Source: Chrysochromulina tobinii
Lineage: Eukaryota > Haptophyta > Prymnesiales > Chrysochromulinaceae
DNA: 40,986 nt
Assembly (NCBI GenBank): GCA_001275005.1
Contig: JWZX01003091.1
Location: 1-40,986, forward strand
Direction of reading: 5' to 3'
The notes beneath the pieces are model-generated. The model was not told the DNA's origin, ran no database searches, and worked only from the letters and a program-made list of their open reading frames with translations. The stretch's first letter is position 1. Each line of letters starts with the position of its first letter. A program made the translations under genes and the position numbers. Below are positions 29,901-38,220 of this stretch, in pieces.

Positions 29901-31639
29901 AATGCCTCCATCGCGAGGTGCGTCCTCTGATGACCCCTGATGGACCCTTGATGGCCCCTTGGTCGCCCCCTTGATGACCTCCTTGATGACCTCTAATTGC
30001 CTGACGGTCACCCCTTGAGTGCAGATGACCCCCTTGATGACCCTTAATTGCCACATGGTGATCCCCTTGATGACCCTTAATTGCCTCATGGCCTCCCCCT
30101 TGAGTGCAGATGCGCCTTCGGTCGCCTTCATGTGCGCGTGAACTCGATCGCCCACGACGGCGCGCTCAACTGCACCACGCCGCCGCAGCCGATGGCGCAC
30201 GCGAGGTTCGCAATCTCGCTCAACGGGCGCGACTTCACACCCGCGCGCGGTGTGAACGCCCACGTCGGCGGCGTGAACGCGCGCGACCGCGAGTTCAACA
30301 GCGCGATCCGCGCCCACGACAGCGCGTCGCTCCGCTACCACGCGTACCGGCAGGCTGTTCACAGCGTCTGGCCGCTGGGCGCCCCCGCCTCCGGTCGAAC
30401 TGTGATCACGTTAAGCGGGGAGGGCTTCAGTTCCTTCGGCTCCGTGGGCGGCGCCGTCGTGGGCGGCGCCGTCGTGGGCGGCGCCGTCGTGGGCGGCGCC
30501 GTTGTGGGCGGCGCCGGCGAAGGGGGGGCGGCCGGCCTTGCCGCGTGCCGCTTCCTACCCGTCGACGCGCCGTCGCGGGCGTGCGAGGAGTATGACGAAG
30601 CTCGGCTTCGGCACAGCACGCTCGCACGGTGCCGCTCGAGGGCGGCGGTGGTCTTTCGGGCAGCTGCGGCGGCCTTGGCGGCGAGCGCGGGGGCTGTGGA
30701 AACGCCTGTGGGGTCGGCTGTGGAATCGGCTGTGGGGTCGAGGTACCGAGGGGGGATGGGCGGCGGCATGGGCGCCGACCTGAGCGGCGGTGGTTACGAC
30801 GAGACGGGCGCCGACCTGAGCGGCGGTAACGAGTCGGGCGCCGTCTCGGGCGCGGCGTCGGACCGGCTGGGCAGCGGTTACACCGATACGATCATCTGTC
30901 TGCTCACTACGGACAGTCTCCCACCTAATTTGGAAAGTCTCCCACAGAATGCGAGCGCCGTGCGCGTGCAGCTCGCCCTTAATGGAGAAGACTATCTCGA
31001 CCCGATCTCGCCGGTGCGCCTCTGATGGCCTCTGATGACCTCTGAGTGCCTCTGATGGCCTCTGAGAGCCTCTGATGGCCTCTGATGGCCTCTAATGGCC
31101 CCTGATGACCTCTGAGTGCCTCGGTGTGCCTCTGATGGCCTCTGATGGGGTCTGATCGCCTCTGAGTGCAGGTGCGGATCGCCATCTACCCAAGCCTCCA
31201 AGTCCATTCAGTCACGCCGCCCGCCGGCACGAGCCGCACGCTCCTCCTAGTGCAAGGCGTCGGCTTCTCCGGCCTGCCGCATGCAACCCCTCGGTGCATC
31301 TTCACCGCGGCGCGTGGGGACAAGTTTCGTCAGACGAGCGCCACGCGGCTGAGCGATACGCAGTTGCGATGCCACTCGCCGCGGGACGTGTACGGGCTCG
31401 TGCCGCCGTCGTGGGCGAATGGCACGAGCGACAGCCATGGCGCCGCCCACGACGGCGCGCACGCCCACGACGGCGCGTCAGCCCACGACGGCGCGTCAGC
31501 CCACGACGGCGTCGCTGGTGGCGGCGGAGACGGCGGTGGCGGCGGGCTGCTCTACGTACGGATTGGGGTTACCATCAACGGTGTTGACGAAACTCGAGCT
31601 ACCGGTGAGATCGCACCGACGCTGCCCTGGCAATTGCGC

Positions 31640-31671
<32 letters not shown>

Positions 31672-34600
31672 CGAGCCGTCGCCGTCGCCTGATGACGACG
31701 GTAATTCGACCGAGACGACGACGACCACTCCCCCCCGCGTGCCGCCACCCGCTGTGCCGCCGTCGCCACCGGAGCCACCGGAGACAGACGCGCAGCAGCT
31801 GCTTCGCCTCGCCGCCGCCCGTCTCGCCGCCGAGTCGTTGACGAAACTCAATGCGAGCAGCGCCGATGCATTCGCCATCTTCCCGCTGCCAGCGCTCTCG
31901 ACCGTTTCGCCGACCGGCGCCTTCCTGAACGGGGGCGTCCCCTTGACCATATTAGGCAGGGGCTTCGATATTCTTCGCGAGGTGCGCGCCGTCGCGGGCA
32001 GCGCCGTATTGGGCGGTCAGTGCCGCTTCGGCGGACCGACGGGCGTGCGCGTGCCCGGCACGGCGCTCGACGACGGCGCGTTTGCATGCGCGTCGCCCGC
32101 TTGGGGCGCGCGTTCTCCTGGGCGCGTGCCGATCGAGATCTCCATCTCCGCTCCGTTTGGCGCCGACTACGCCGACTGGGTAGGGGGGCGACGACACCCA
32201 CTCCTCTTCACACTTGCCCGCCCGTTCACACTCTCCTCTGTCCTACCCGCCGGGGGGCCCGTGCACGGGGGGACGCGCCTCTACCTGCGCGGCGACGGCT
32301 TCGAGGGTTTTGCGCGCACCACGCCGTCGGCCTCCCTGTGCAAGTTCGGACCGTTTGAAGGCCATGCGTTCGAGGGCTACCCGTAAGCTCTACACTGATG
32401 ACCACTGATGGCGTCTGATGGCGTCTGATGACCTCTGATGACCTCTGATGACCTCTGGTGACCTCTGATGACCTCTGATGACCGCTGATGATCTCCTCTC
32501 GATCTGCAGCCATGCGCTCAACGGCACCGTTCAAGCGACTCGCTCGAGCGCCACCCTCGTTCTCTGCGTCGCTCCCCCCGCTGTCGGTCTCTTGCCGTCA
32601 AGCGTCGCCCTCCGACTCTCACTCAACGGCATCGAGTTCGCTCCCGGGGCGCACGCGGGTCCTCGGGAGATGCCCTTCTATCAGTACGCGGATGACCTCG
32701 AAGTGCTGCTGATGACCACTGATGACCGCTGATGACCACTGATGACCTCTGATGACCGCTGATGACCGCTGATGAGAGCTGATGGGTACTGATGAGCGCT
32801 GATGGCCTCCCTCATCAGGTACTATCCACACCCAACGCTCGTGCAACTGCAGCCGTCGCGGGGGTCCGCAGCCGGGGCACAGCTCATCACCATCGTTGTA
32901 CTCGGTCTTGAGGCGTTTGGAAGCCTGAGTGAGGCCCTCTGCCTGATGACGCCTGATGACGCCTGATGACGCTTGATGACGCTTGATGACGCTTGATGAC
33001 GCCGACGTGATGTTCTCGTGAGCCCCCCTGAGTGCCTGTGATTGCCTGGGATTGCCTCCCTCATCAGGTGAGACCCTCTGCATGATTGGGGACGCCATCG
33101 TGGCAGCGCGCCATCGTGGGCGCGCCACCGTCGTCTGCCCGACGCCGCCGCGCCGGGCGGGCGCCGTCGCGGTACGCCTCTCTCTCAACGGCCAGAGCTT
33201 CACACCGCGCGACCAGGTGAGCTTCACACCGCGTGAGCATCTTGATTGCCGTTGATGACGTCGGATAGGGGATTGCCTCTGATTGGCTCTAATTGGATCT
33301 GATTGGCTCTGATTGGCTCTGATTGGCTCTGATTGACTCATGACTGGCGCCGCGCACGCGATCGCAGGCGCTCGAGTACACGTATGCATGCGAGCTGAGC
33401 TATTCCACACGCGACACCTGTGTTCTCGACCCGGCATGCGGCTACTGCGAGCCGTTGAGCGTCTTGCTTCCACCGGGTATTCCCGATTTGGAAGAGGAGG
33501 AAGGCGACTGGGTGGCCAACCGCGCGGCCGATGGCGGCGGCGTCGGCGGCGGCGTCGGCGGCGGCGACGGCGGAGGAGGAGGAGGCAGCGGCGGCGGCGG
33601 CGGCAGCGGCGGCAGCGGCGGCGCAGGCGCAAGTTCACACTTGCTTGGTGAGGGAGGGCCTCAAGGTTGCTTGAGCCGCTCGCTCTCCTCTCATTGCATG
33701 CTGATTGCATGCTGATTGCCTCCCTAATTGCCTCCCTAATTAGGTTGCCTGAGCCGCTCGCTCTCCTCTACCTGCCGCGGCTACTGGCGAGAGCAGTTGC
33801 CGTTGAACATGAGCGCGCTCGGGACGGCGCCCTCCATCTATACGGGGACTGTTCGGCCGGCGGAGACGCTTCATTATCGGCTGACGCTGCCGCTGCCGCC
33901 GGGTACGCGCTCGGGACGGCGCTTCGTTGACGGCGCAGCGGCGTGGCCACCGATTGCGGCCACTGATTGCGGCCACTGATTGCGGCCACCGATTGCGGCC
34001 ACTGATTGCGGCCCTGATTGCGGCCACTGATTGCGCCATGGAGAGTGATCCCGCTGATGAGCGCCGCTGAGAGCTGTGATTGCGCCGCTGATGATGTGAT
34101 GACGTCCCTCATCAGGTACGAGGTCGGTCGTTACGTTCCACAGCCCGAGCGCCGTGTTGGACGTTCGCAGCCCAGCCGGAGGCACGCAATCACCCGTCAT
34201 CAGCGGCGGAGGCACGCAATCACCCGTCATCAGCGGCGGAGGCACGCAATCACCCGTCATCAGCCGTGCGACGCATGGCGAGATCGCAACCTCGGCCGCG
34301 CCCGGCGCCTCCGATGTGATCTCGACCTCGGGAGATGCGATCTGGCGGTACGAGATCGCGCGCGCGGTGCCGGTCGAGGTGCCCGAGACGGCGGCGGCGC
34401 GGCGGATCTCGTCACGATCTCCCTGGGCGCCGAGCGCGGTGAGTGGTCTCGATCAGCCGACGCTCAGGACGGCGCTCGAGACGGCCGGATGGGGGCGGGG
34501 GCGGGGGCGGGGGCGGGGACGGGGGCGGGGGGCGAGGAGGACGACTACAGGCCTAATGACGAGGACGAGGACGCGGACGAGGTCGCGGCCATGCAGGCCG

Positions 34601-36179
34601 CCCTCGTCGCCTCCGCCGCCTCCGCCGACAGCGTCTCACCCTCCTCGGCTGTGAATGCACAGCGGCCGCGGCGTGAATGCCAGGCGCCGCAGGAGTTGGT
34701 ACTCGACTTGCTGGTGCGCCTCGAATGGCCTCGAATGGCCTCTGATTGCATAAGATTGCATAAGATTGCATATGATTGCATATGATTGCATATGATTGCA
34801 TATGATTGCATATGATTGCATATGATTGCATATGATTGCCCTTGATTGCATATGATTGCATATGATTGCCTCCGATAGCCTCTGACGGTACTTGGCCTGC
34901 TGGTGCACGAGCCGCGCCTCTTACGCTCCTACACTCACGAGGTGATCGATGCATGCAAGTGCTCATCACGGCGCTCCGCCCCCTTTCCCCACAGGTGCAT
35001 GGGCCGCGCCTCCTGCGCTACTCTCGCGACGACCAGCGCGACAACACGATCTACACCACCCTCCCGCCGCCTTCACAGCACAATCCGTTCACAGTGGCAG
35101 TCTCGATGGCGCTTGATTACGCGGATGGCTTCGGATGCGGATGCGATGGCGAGCCCGCCTTCTTTGAGCTGCGGGCGCCGCCGTGGGCGCCGCAGAACAA
35201 CACGACCAATACCACGGCCGCCCTCCACCTGACCGAGGGCGCCGTCGTGGGCACTCCAGGCAGCCCCAGGTGCATCGCCCGCCCTTCCAATCAGATGCAT
35301 GCAAGTGCTCATCACGGCGCCTTGCACCCTGTTCCCACAGGTGCATCGCACGCCCATCCAATCAGACAGACGTGAGCACGCCGCCGTCGACCAACTCCAT
35401 ATTAGGCAACGGGACGAATGTGAGCTTGGCGACGGAGATGACTGTGAATGTGAACGTGACTGGGGTGGTGAACACGACGAACATCACGTTTCCACCCGCC
35501 GTGCCGCCCCCATTGCCACCTGGGTGGGCACCCAATGGTACGCGCTGATGACCTCTTGATGACCTCTTGATGACCTCTTGATGACCTCCTTGATGACCTC
35601 TCGATGACCTCTTGATGGCCTCTTGATGGCCTCTTGATGGCCTCTTGATGGCCTCTTGATTGCCACTTGATGGCCTCTTGATTGCCACTTGATGGCCACT
35701 TGATTGCCACTTGATTGCCACTTGATTGCCACTTGATTGCCCCCTCAGGCACGGCGGAGAATCCGCTCGGACTTCCCTATTGCGATGAGCTCGAGGACGA
35801 GATCGGGAGCTCCGGCGGCGAGATTGGGGGAGATATGGAGGAGATTGGGGGAGATATGGAGGAGATTGGGGGAGATATGGAGGACGAGGACGTCGACGGT
35901 CCAGGGAACGTGACTGAGGTGGACACGTCGCCGCCCTCATGCCCAGCGCCCCCGGCGCCACCTGTGGTGGATGTGGTCCGCTTCATCCGAGCATGCGGGC
36001 TCGAGTTGCATTGGGGAGCGACCATACTCCAGAGGCGAGCGCCCTCAGTGCACGCGGGGGCGCCCACGACGGCGCCCAGCGCCGCTGCGACTGGAAGCGG
36101 CAGCGGCGGTGAAGGCAGCAGCGGCAGCAGCGGCAGCAGCGGCAGCAGCGGCGGCGAAGGCAGCAGCAGCAGCAGCAGC

Positions 36180-36213
<34 letters not shown>

Positions 36214-37472
36214 GCAGCAGCAGCGACAGCAGCAGCCTACCTACCCTTCCCCTTCCCTCGAGCTGGCTACGGTTGACGAGCGGCGCTGGCTCGGTCGGGA
36301 CCGCTTGGTACAGCGCGCCCCTCCCCCTTCGCGCAGGCTTCGATTTGCTCATCACGGCGCCCCAACCCCTCTCCCCACAGGTACAGCGCGCCCCTCCCCC
36401 TTCGCGCGGGCTTCGACACGAGCTTTACGTTCCAATGGCTGCAGGTGATGGCCATTGATCACATTGATTGCCATTGATTGCCATCGATTGCAATTGATTG
36501 CCCTCGATTTACATTGATTGTCATTAATTGCCATCGATTGACATCGATTGACATTGATTGGCACTGACACGAGCTTTCCGTCCCCTTGGCTGCAGCCGAG
36601 TGCACGCACCGATCGGCACGCACCCAACTTCGGCGGCGGGCTCGCGTTCGTGGTGCATGCCGACGTTCGAGGGCCGTTTGCGGTGGGCTGTGCGGGCGGC
36701 GGCTTTGGGTTTCGTGCATGCAAGTGCTCATCACGGCGCCTCGCCCCCTTTCCCCACAGGTGGGCTGTGCGGGCGGCGGCTTTGGGTTTCGTGCGAGCCC
36801 GGACGCGGCTGTGGAATGCTCCGAACGCGTGGGCCGCGCTGTCGCGGTCGCTCTCCACGCCGACCATTTGGAAGTCATACGTACGTTGATTGTCTTAACT
36901 TGCCATGGAGTACCTTGGACTGCTACTGATTGCTAATGATCGCTACGTTTGTCATTGATTGTCATTGATTGCCACCATATTTGACAACCATACGTACGCT
37001 GATTGCCGTGGATTGCCTCTGGGCGACACTGCGCGACTCTGAGCTCCTGATCAACACACACTGAATGCTTCCCTCATCAGGCACCGATGAGGACTTTGCA
37101 GTGCCGTTACTCGCGGGCTACTTCCCCTGGCCTCGGCGCGTCGATGACGGCCGGCCGCACCGCGTGCGCCTCACGTACTCACGGCCCGGCGGCGGCAGCC
37201 TCGCCGCCTTCGTCGATGACCTCGAGAAGCCCGTGCTCACGACGGCGCTGGACCTGCAAGGCCACGCGCTTGACGAAACGGGGCGCGGCTTCGCAGGCTT
37301 CACAGCGGCGAGCAGCGCCGTGGCGAGCAGCGCCGTGGCGAGCGGCGCCGTGGCGAGCAGCGCCGCCGGAGCGCCCTCGGAATCGCCCACGACGGCGCGG
37401 GTCGAGGACGAGGTCGCGGTCGAGGTGCTCGACTGGCAGCTAGCCACCTTCTTTATGGAGACGGCGTCCTAA
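20757..37472 (+). CDS. Giant IPT/TIG-repeat protein with C-terminal L-type lectin domain, 41 exons
   Basis: Exons: 20757-21443, 21600-21802, 22031-22229, 22475-22579, 22768-22836, 23002-23108, 23279-23491, 23563-23707, 23903-24065, 24242-24435, 24508-24648, 24808-25172, 25342-25457, 25539-25675, 25849-26091, 26304-26402, 26528-26740, 26823-27204, 27286-27551, 27695-27831, 27908-28231, 28366-28438, 28675-29001, 29187-29342, 29544-29917, 30110-31013, 31172-32382, 32510-32683, 32819-32928, 33068-33216, 33368-33665, 33744-33902, 34116-34378, 34468-34713, 34995-35269, 35341-35537, 35749-36307, 36381-36444, 36596-36682, 36760-36880, 37081-37472. Sum 10,647 nt, 3,548 residues. About 15 IPT/TIG domains repeat the pattern YYxxxxVxxIxPxGGPxxGGTxVTVxGxGF, then ARCxFG, then LNGxxF. 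Pro-, Ser- and Gly-rich linkers and many NxT sites suggest an extracellular protein. Residues from about 3190 resemble an L-type lectin (WYSAPLPLRAGFDTSFTFQW, FGGGLAFVVHAD, VDDGRPHRVRLTYS, VEVLDWQLATFF). Least certain: the start (no signal peptide seen) and the exon 33/34 boundary. Confidence 0.85.
21444..21599 (+). repeat. IPT intron 1 with full ghost junction
   Basis: The exon 1 end (21421-21443) recurs at 21493-21514, joined directly to a perfect 33-bp copy of the exon 2 start (21515-21547 equals 21600-21632). Short GATGACC/TAATTACC repeats lie on both sides. Confidence 0.93.
21803..22030 (+). repeat. IPT intron 2 with second donor copy
   Basis: The exon end and donor (TCGACCATTCGTCGCTG|GTACGAG) recur as CTCGGTTCGACCGTTCGTCG then CTGGTACGAGGAG near 21872-21906. 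GAGATT/CAGATT hexamers precede; GATGACC decamers and a CTAATTGCCTTCCTCATCAG acceptor follow. Confidence 0.88.
22230..22474 (+). repeat. IPT intron 3 with ghost of exon 4 start
   Basis: At 22350-22385 the intron carries CAG then GGCTCAGCTGCAGCGAGG and ACACCACCATCGCGTG, a diverged copy of the exon 4 start (22475-22513). The rest is GAGATC hexamers and CTCCTAATTGC units. Confidence 0.8.
22580..22767 (+). repeat. IPT intron 4: TCCCTAATTGCC array
   Basis: About twelve units of CCTCCCTAATTG type, each with a CTAAT branch-site-like core, ending CTAATTAG. Confidence 0.85.
23109..23278 (+). repeat. IPT intron 6: acceptor plus exon start duplicated, 87-bp period
   Basis: ACCTCGTCCCTCATCGACCA then GGTG.ATCTTCACCAC occurs at 23171-23206 and again at 23258-23293, where it is the real acceptor and start of exon 7. 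Confidence 0.88.
23708..23902 (+). repeat. IPT intron 8 with ghost junction
   Basis: 23777-23812 reads CCGCTCTGTCGCATTGGGCA then TCGCGTGGGCACAATC. The first part copies the end of exon 8 (23687-23707), the second the start of exon 9 (23903-23917). The last base of the AG before the junction is changed to T. Confidence 0.87.
24066..24241 (+). repeat. IPT intron 9: duplicated acceptor and exon start, 79-bp period
   Basis: CTCCATCAG followed by GTGGACTGCCTGGCCCCG and 24 further bases occurs perfectly at 24154-24204 and 24233-24283. Using the first acceptor would lead to a stop in the repeat, so the second is taken as real. Confidence 0.92.
24436..24507 (+). repeat. Introner-like cassette, IPT intron 10
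   Basis: 72 nt. Starts with a copy of the next exon start (GTGCGTGGCGAGGGCTTC against GTGCGCGGCGAGGGCTTC), then TGCATGCAAGCGCTCACC, ACGGCG and TCCCCACAG. Confidence 0.9.
25458..25538 (+). repeat. Introner-like cassette, IPT intron 13 (81 nt, stop-free)
   Basis: Starts GTGCGCATGACGTGGCC; the next exon starts GTGCGCGTGACGTGGCC. The interior has GCATGCATGCGCTCACGACG and ACCCCACAG. Length is a multiple of three with no stop, so retention would add 27 residues. Confidence 0.85.
25676..25848 (+). repeat. IPT intron 14: GAGTGACGAAACCTCAT array
   Basis: Six units of about 17-18 bp, a filler unlike the GATGACC type, followed by a short GATGACC stretch and GCCATCAG. Confidence 0.85.
26092..26303 (+). 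repeat. Introner-like cassette, multiplied, IPT intron 15
   Basis: GACGAGGTGCGCAGGCTTGT (exon end plus donor) occurs at 26086 and again near 26163. GCATGCAT-GCGCTCA-type cores appear about four times before the acceptor CTTCCCCACAG. Confidence 0.85.
26718..26822 (+). repeat. IPT intron 17: 23-bp exon end copied at acceptor
   Basis: TCTACTTCCGCTACTATGAG-CAG (26718-26740) recurs with one mismatch at 26800-26822 as the end of the 82-nt intron. Confidence 0.92.
27552..27694 (+). repeat. IPT intron 19: ghost exon start plus introner-like cassette
   Basis: Decamers are followed by CCTCAATAACGAGCACTTCC (diverged copy of exon 20 coding for ALNGEHFLS, near 27627), then TGCATGCATGTGCTCACTAC, GGCGCC and TTCCGCACAG. 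Confidence 0.85.
27832..27924 (+). repeat. IPT intron 20: 17-bp flank duplication
   Basis: GTACGGGCTCGTCAACG opens the 76-nt intron; GTACGGGTTCGTCAACG opens the next exon. The 3' end is CACTAATTGCGTGCCTCATT-AG. Confidence 0.9.
28439..28674 (+). repeat. IPT intron 22: 58-bp unit repeated three times
   Basis: CACGGTGATTATGC starts at 28435, 28493 and 28551; each unit includes the exon end and donor CACG|GTGATT. A diverged copy of the next exon start (GGGCACGGCTTCCACAGGCC) follows near 28592. Confidence 0.9.
30014..30112 (+). repeat. IPT intron 25: duplicated acceptor
   Basis: CTTGAGTGCAGATG occurs at 30014-30027 and at 30099-30112. Only the second joins in frame to the CAFGRLHVRV exon. Confidence 0.8.
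30446..30515 (+). repeat. In-frame coding repeat GGAVV
   Basis: Units of GGCGGCGCCGTCGTG repeat four to five times inside exon 26, encoding GGAVV blocks. Confidence 0.9.
31014..31171 (+). repeat. IPT intron 26: CTCTGATGGC decamer array
   Basis: About 15 units between donor GTGCGCCTC and acceptor TGAGTGCAG; the next exon starts GTGCGGATC, close to the donor sequence. Confidence 0.88.
31441..31515 (+). repeat. In-frame coding repeat AHDGA(S)
   Basis: GCCCACGACGGCGCG-type units repeat in exon 27, encoding AHDGAS/AHDGAH. The unit is close to the reverse complement of the one at 30446-30515. Confidence 0.88.
33666..33769 (+). repeat. IPT intron 31: 26-bp flank duplication
   Basis: The intron opens with GTTGCTTGAGCCGCTCGC and eight more bases; exon 32 opens with the same 26 bases bar one (33744-33769). 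Confidence 0.92.
33903..34115 (+). repeat. IPT intron 32: 13-bp CACTGATTGCGGC array
   Basis: Six to seven units (33946-34037). The donor GTACGCGCTCGG resembles the start of exon 33, GTACGAGGTCGG. Confidence 0.85.
34714..34994 (+). repeat. IPT intron 34: decamer array, ghost junction and introner-like cassette
   Basis: Three layers: about 13 units of TATGATTGCA (34743-34870); a ghost junction at 34888-34929 in which GTACTTGGCCTGCTG copies the end of exon 34 and GTGCACGAGCCGCGCCTC the start of exon 35; then TGCATGCAAGTGCTCATCAC and CTTTCCCCACAG. Confidence 0.9.
35270..35340 (+). repeat. Introner-like cassette, IPT intron 35
   Basis: 71 nt. The first 26 bases (GTGCATCGCCCGCCCTTCC...) match the next exon start with two mismatches; then TGCATGCAAGTGCTCATCAC, GGCGCC and GTTCCCACAG. 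Confidence 0.93.
35538..35748 (+). repeat. IPT intron 36: 11-mer array
   Basis: About 18 units grading from CTTGATGACCT to CTTGATGGCCT to CTTGATTGCCA, ending GCCCCCTCAG. The gradient shows local unit-to-unit copying. Confidence 0.9.
36108..36236 (+). repeat. AGC/GGC triplet expansion coding poly-Ser
   Basis: About 40 codons of AGC with GGC interruptions in exon 37, giving a Ser/Gly linker just before the lectin-like domain. Confidence 0.95.
36308..36380 (+). repeat. Introner-like cassette, IPT intron 37
   Basis: 73 nt. The first 36 bases (GTACAGCGCGCCCCTCCC...) equal the start of exon 38 except one base; the tail is TTGCTCATCACGGCGCC and TCTCCCCACAG. Confidence 0.95.
36445..36595 (+). repeat. 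IPT intron 38: exon end copied at acceptor, 10-mer interior
   Basis: The 30-bp exon 38 end (GACACGAGCTTTACGTTCC...GCTGCAG) recurs with four changes at 36566-36595 as the intron end. The interior is CATTGATTGC-type decamers. Confidence 0.9.
36683..36759 (+). repeat. Introner-like cassette, IPT intron 39, perfect 35-bp duplication
   Basis: 77 nt. The first 35 bases (GTGGGCTGTGCGGGCGGC...) are identical to the first 35 of exon 40 (36760-36794). Then TGCATGCAAGTGCTCATCAC, GGCGCC and CTTTCCCCACAG. Perfect identity suggests this is the youngest. Confidence 0.95.
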
Positions 37473-38220
37473 TATGGCTTCAAATAAACAGAGACGTTGA
37501 CGGCCGACGGTCGACCCTTGGCCACCACAAAGTCTTGCGTTGACAGTTGACAGTTGACATGTTCTATTTCATATCGTCACATCTATTTCCATCGTCCCTT
37601 AGACTCTTCCGCCCGCAGGGGTACGCGCTGTAACGTCGGTGTAACGTGAGGCTGAGTGCGAGTCGGTAAACCGGGTCCGGGACGTCCCGGTCGCATGCAG
37701 ATGCACGTAGAGACCTAGAGTTACGTCAAATGCCGTCCCGGTGAAAGGCAAAGGGCGCGCGGAGCCTCCGCGCGCGAGTCGGAGACCCCCTACAGTGCAT
37801 GCTACAGTGTTTGTCCGGTGGTGACATCTAAGAACGTAGAACCTCTTTCGGACTTCAGCCCGCTCTCGAGGGGTCAGCTCTACTCACTGGACCCCCTAAG
37901 CGGCATGCAAGGGTCCCTGGAGCCAAGGGCTCCCGTTCCCACTGAGGGCGAACACGCGGACGGTAAAATTCGTAACCCTGTAACCTTCCTCCTCCGTGGT
38001 GAGCACTGCTGCGTGCTCTGCGGCCTGCGCGCGCGTGGGCCGGTGCTAACCTGCCTGCCGTGCACCGAGGTCCGAGCACCGCATGCGAGCACCGTCACAG
38101 TCACCCAGGCGCGTGCTGCTCGAGCGGCGCGAAGAGCCGCCGCGCCCACATGCCGACGGACGTGCGCGGCGGCGGAGGCACGACCGACCAGCGGTCGCCC
38201 ATGGCAAGGTGGCTTGGGGG
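37473..38220. other. Intergenic region between convergent IPT-lectin and ARM genes
   Basis: 748 bp with no supported gene. It holds a 14-bp perfect palindrome CCGGGACGTCCCGG (37677-37690), a hairpin GCGCGCGGA-GCC-TCCGCGCGC (37755-37775), TTGACAGTTGACAGTTGACA (near 37540), and at its right edge a hairpin GGTGGCT/AGCCACC (38208-38229) that covers the stop codon of the ARM gene. Probably the two 3' flanks. Confidence 0.55.

Noticed and set aside
35817-35882. GGGGGAGATATGGAGGAGAT repeats as a possible intron array
   Set aside because: They read in frame as EEIGGDM units in exon 37, with no GT-AG needed; treated as a coding repeat.
36108-36236. Poly-Ser AGC run as an intron
   Set aside because: The frame is continuous on both sides and such Ser linkers recur elsewhere in the same protein.
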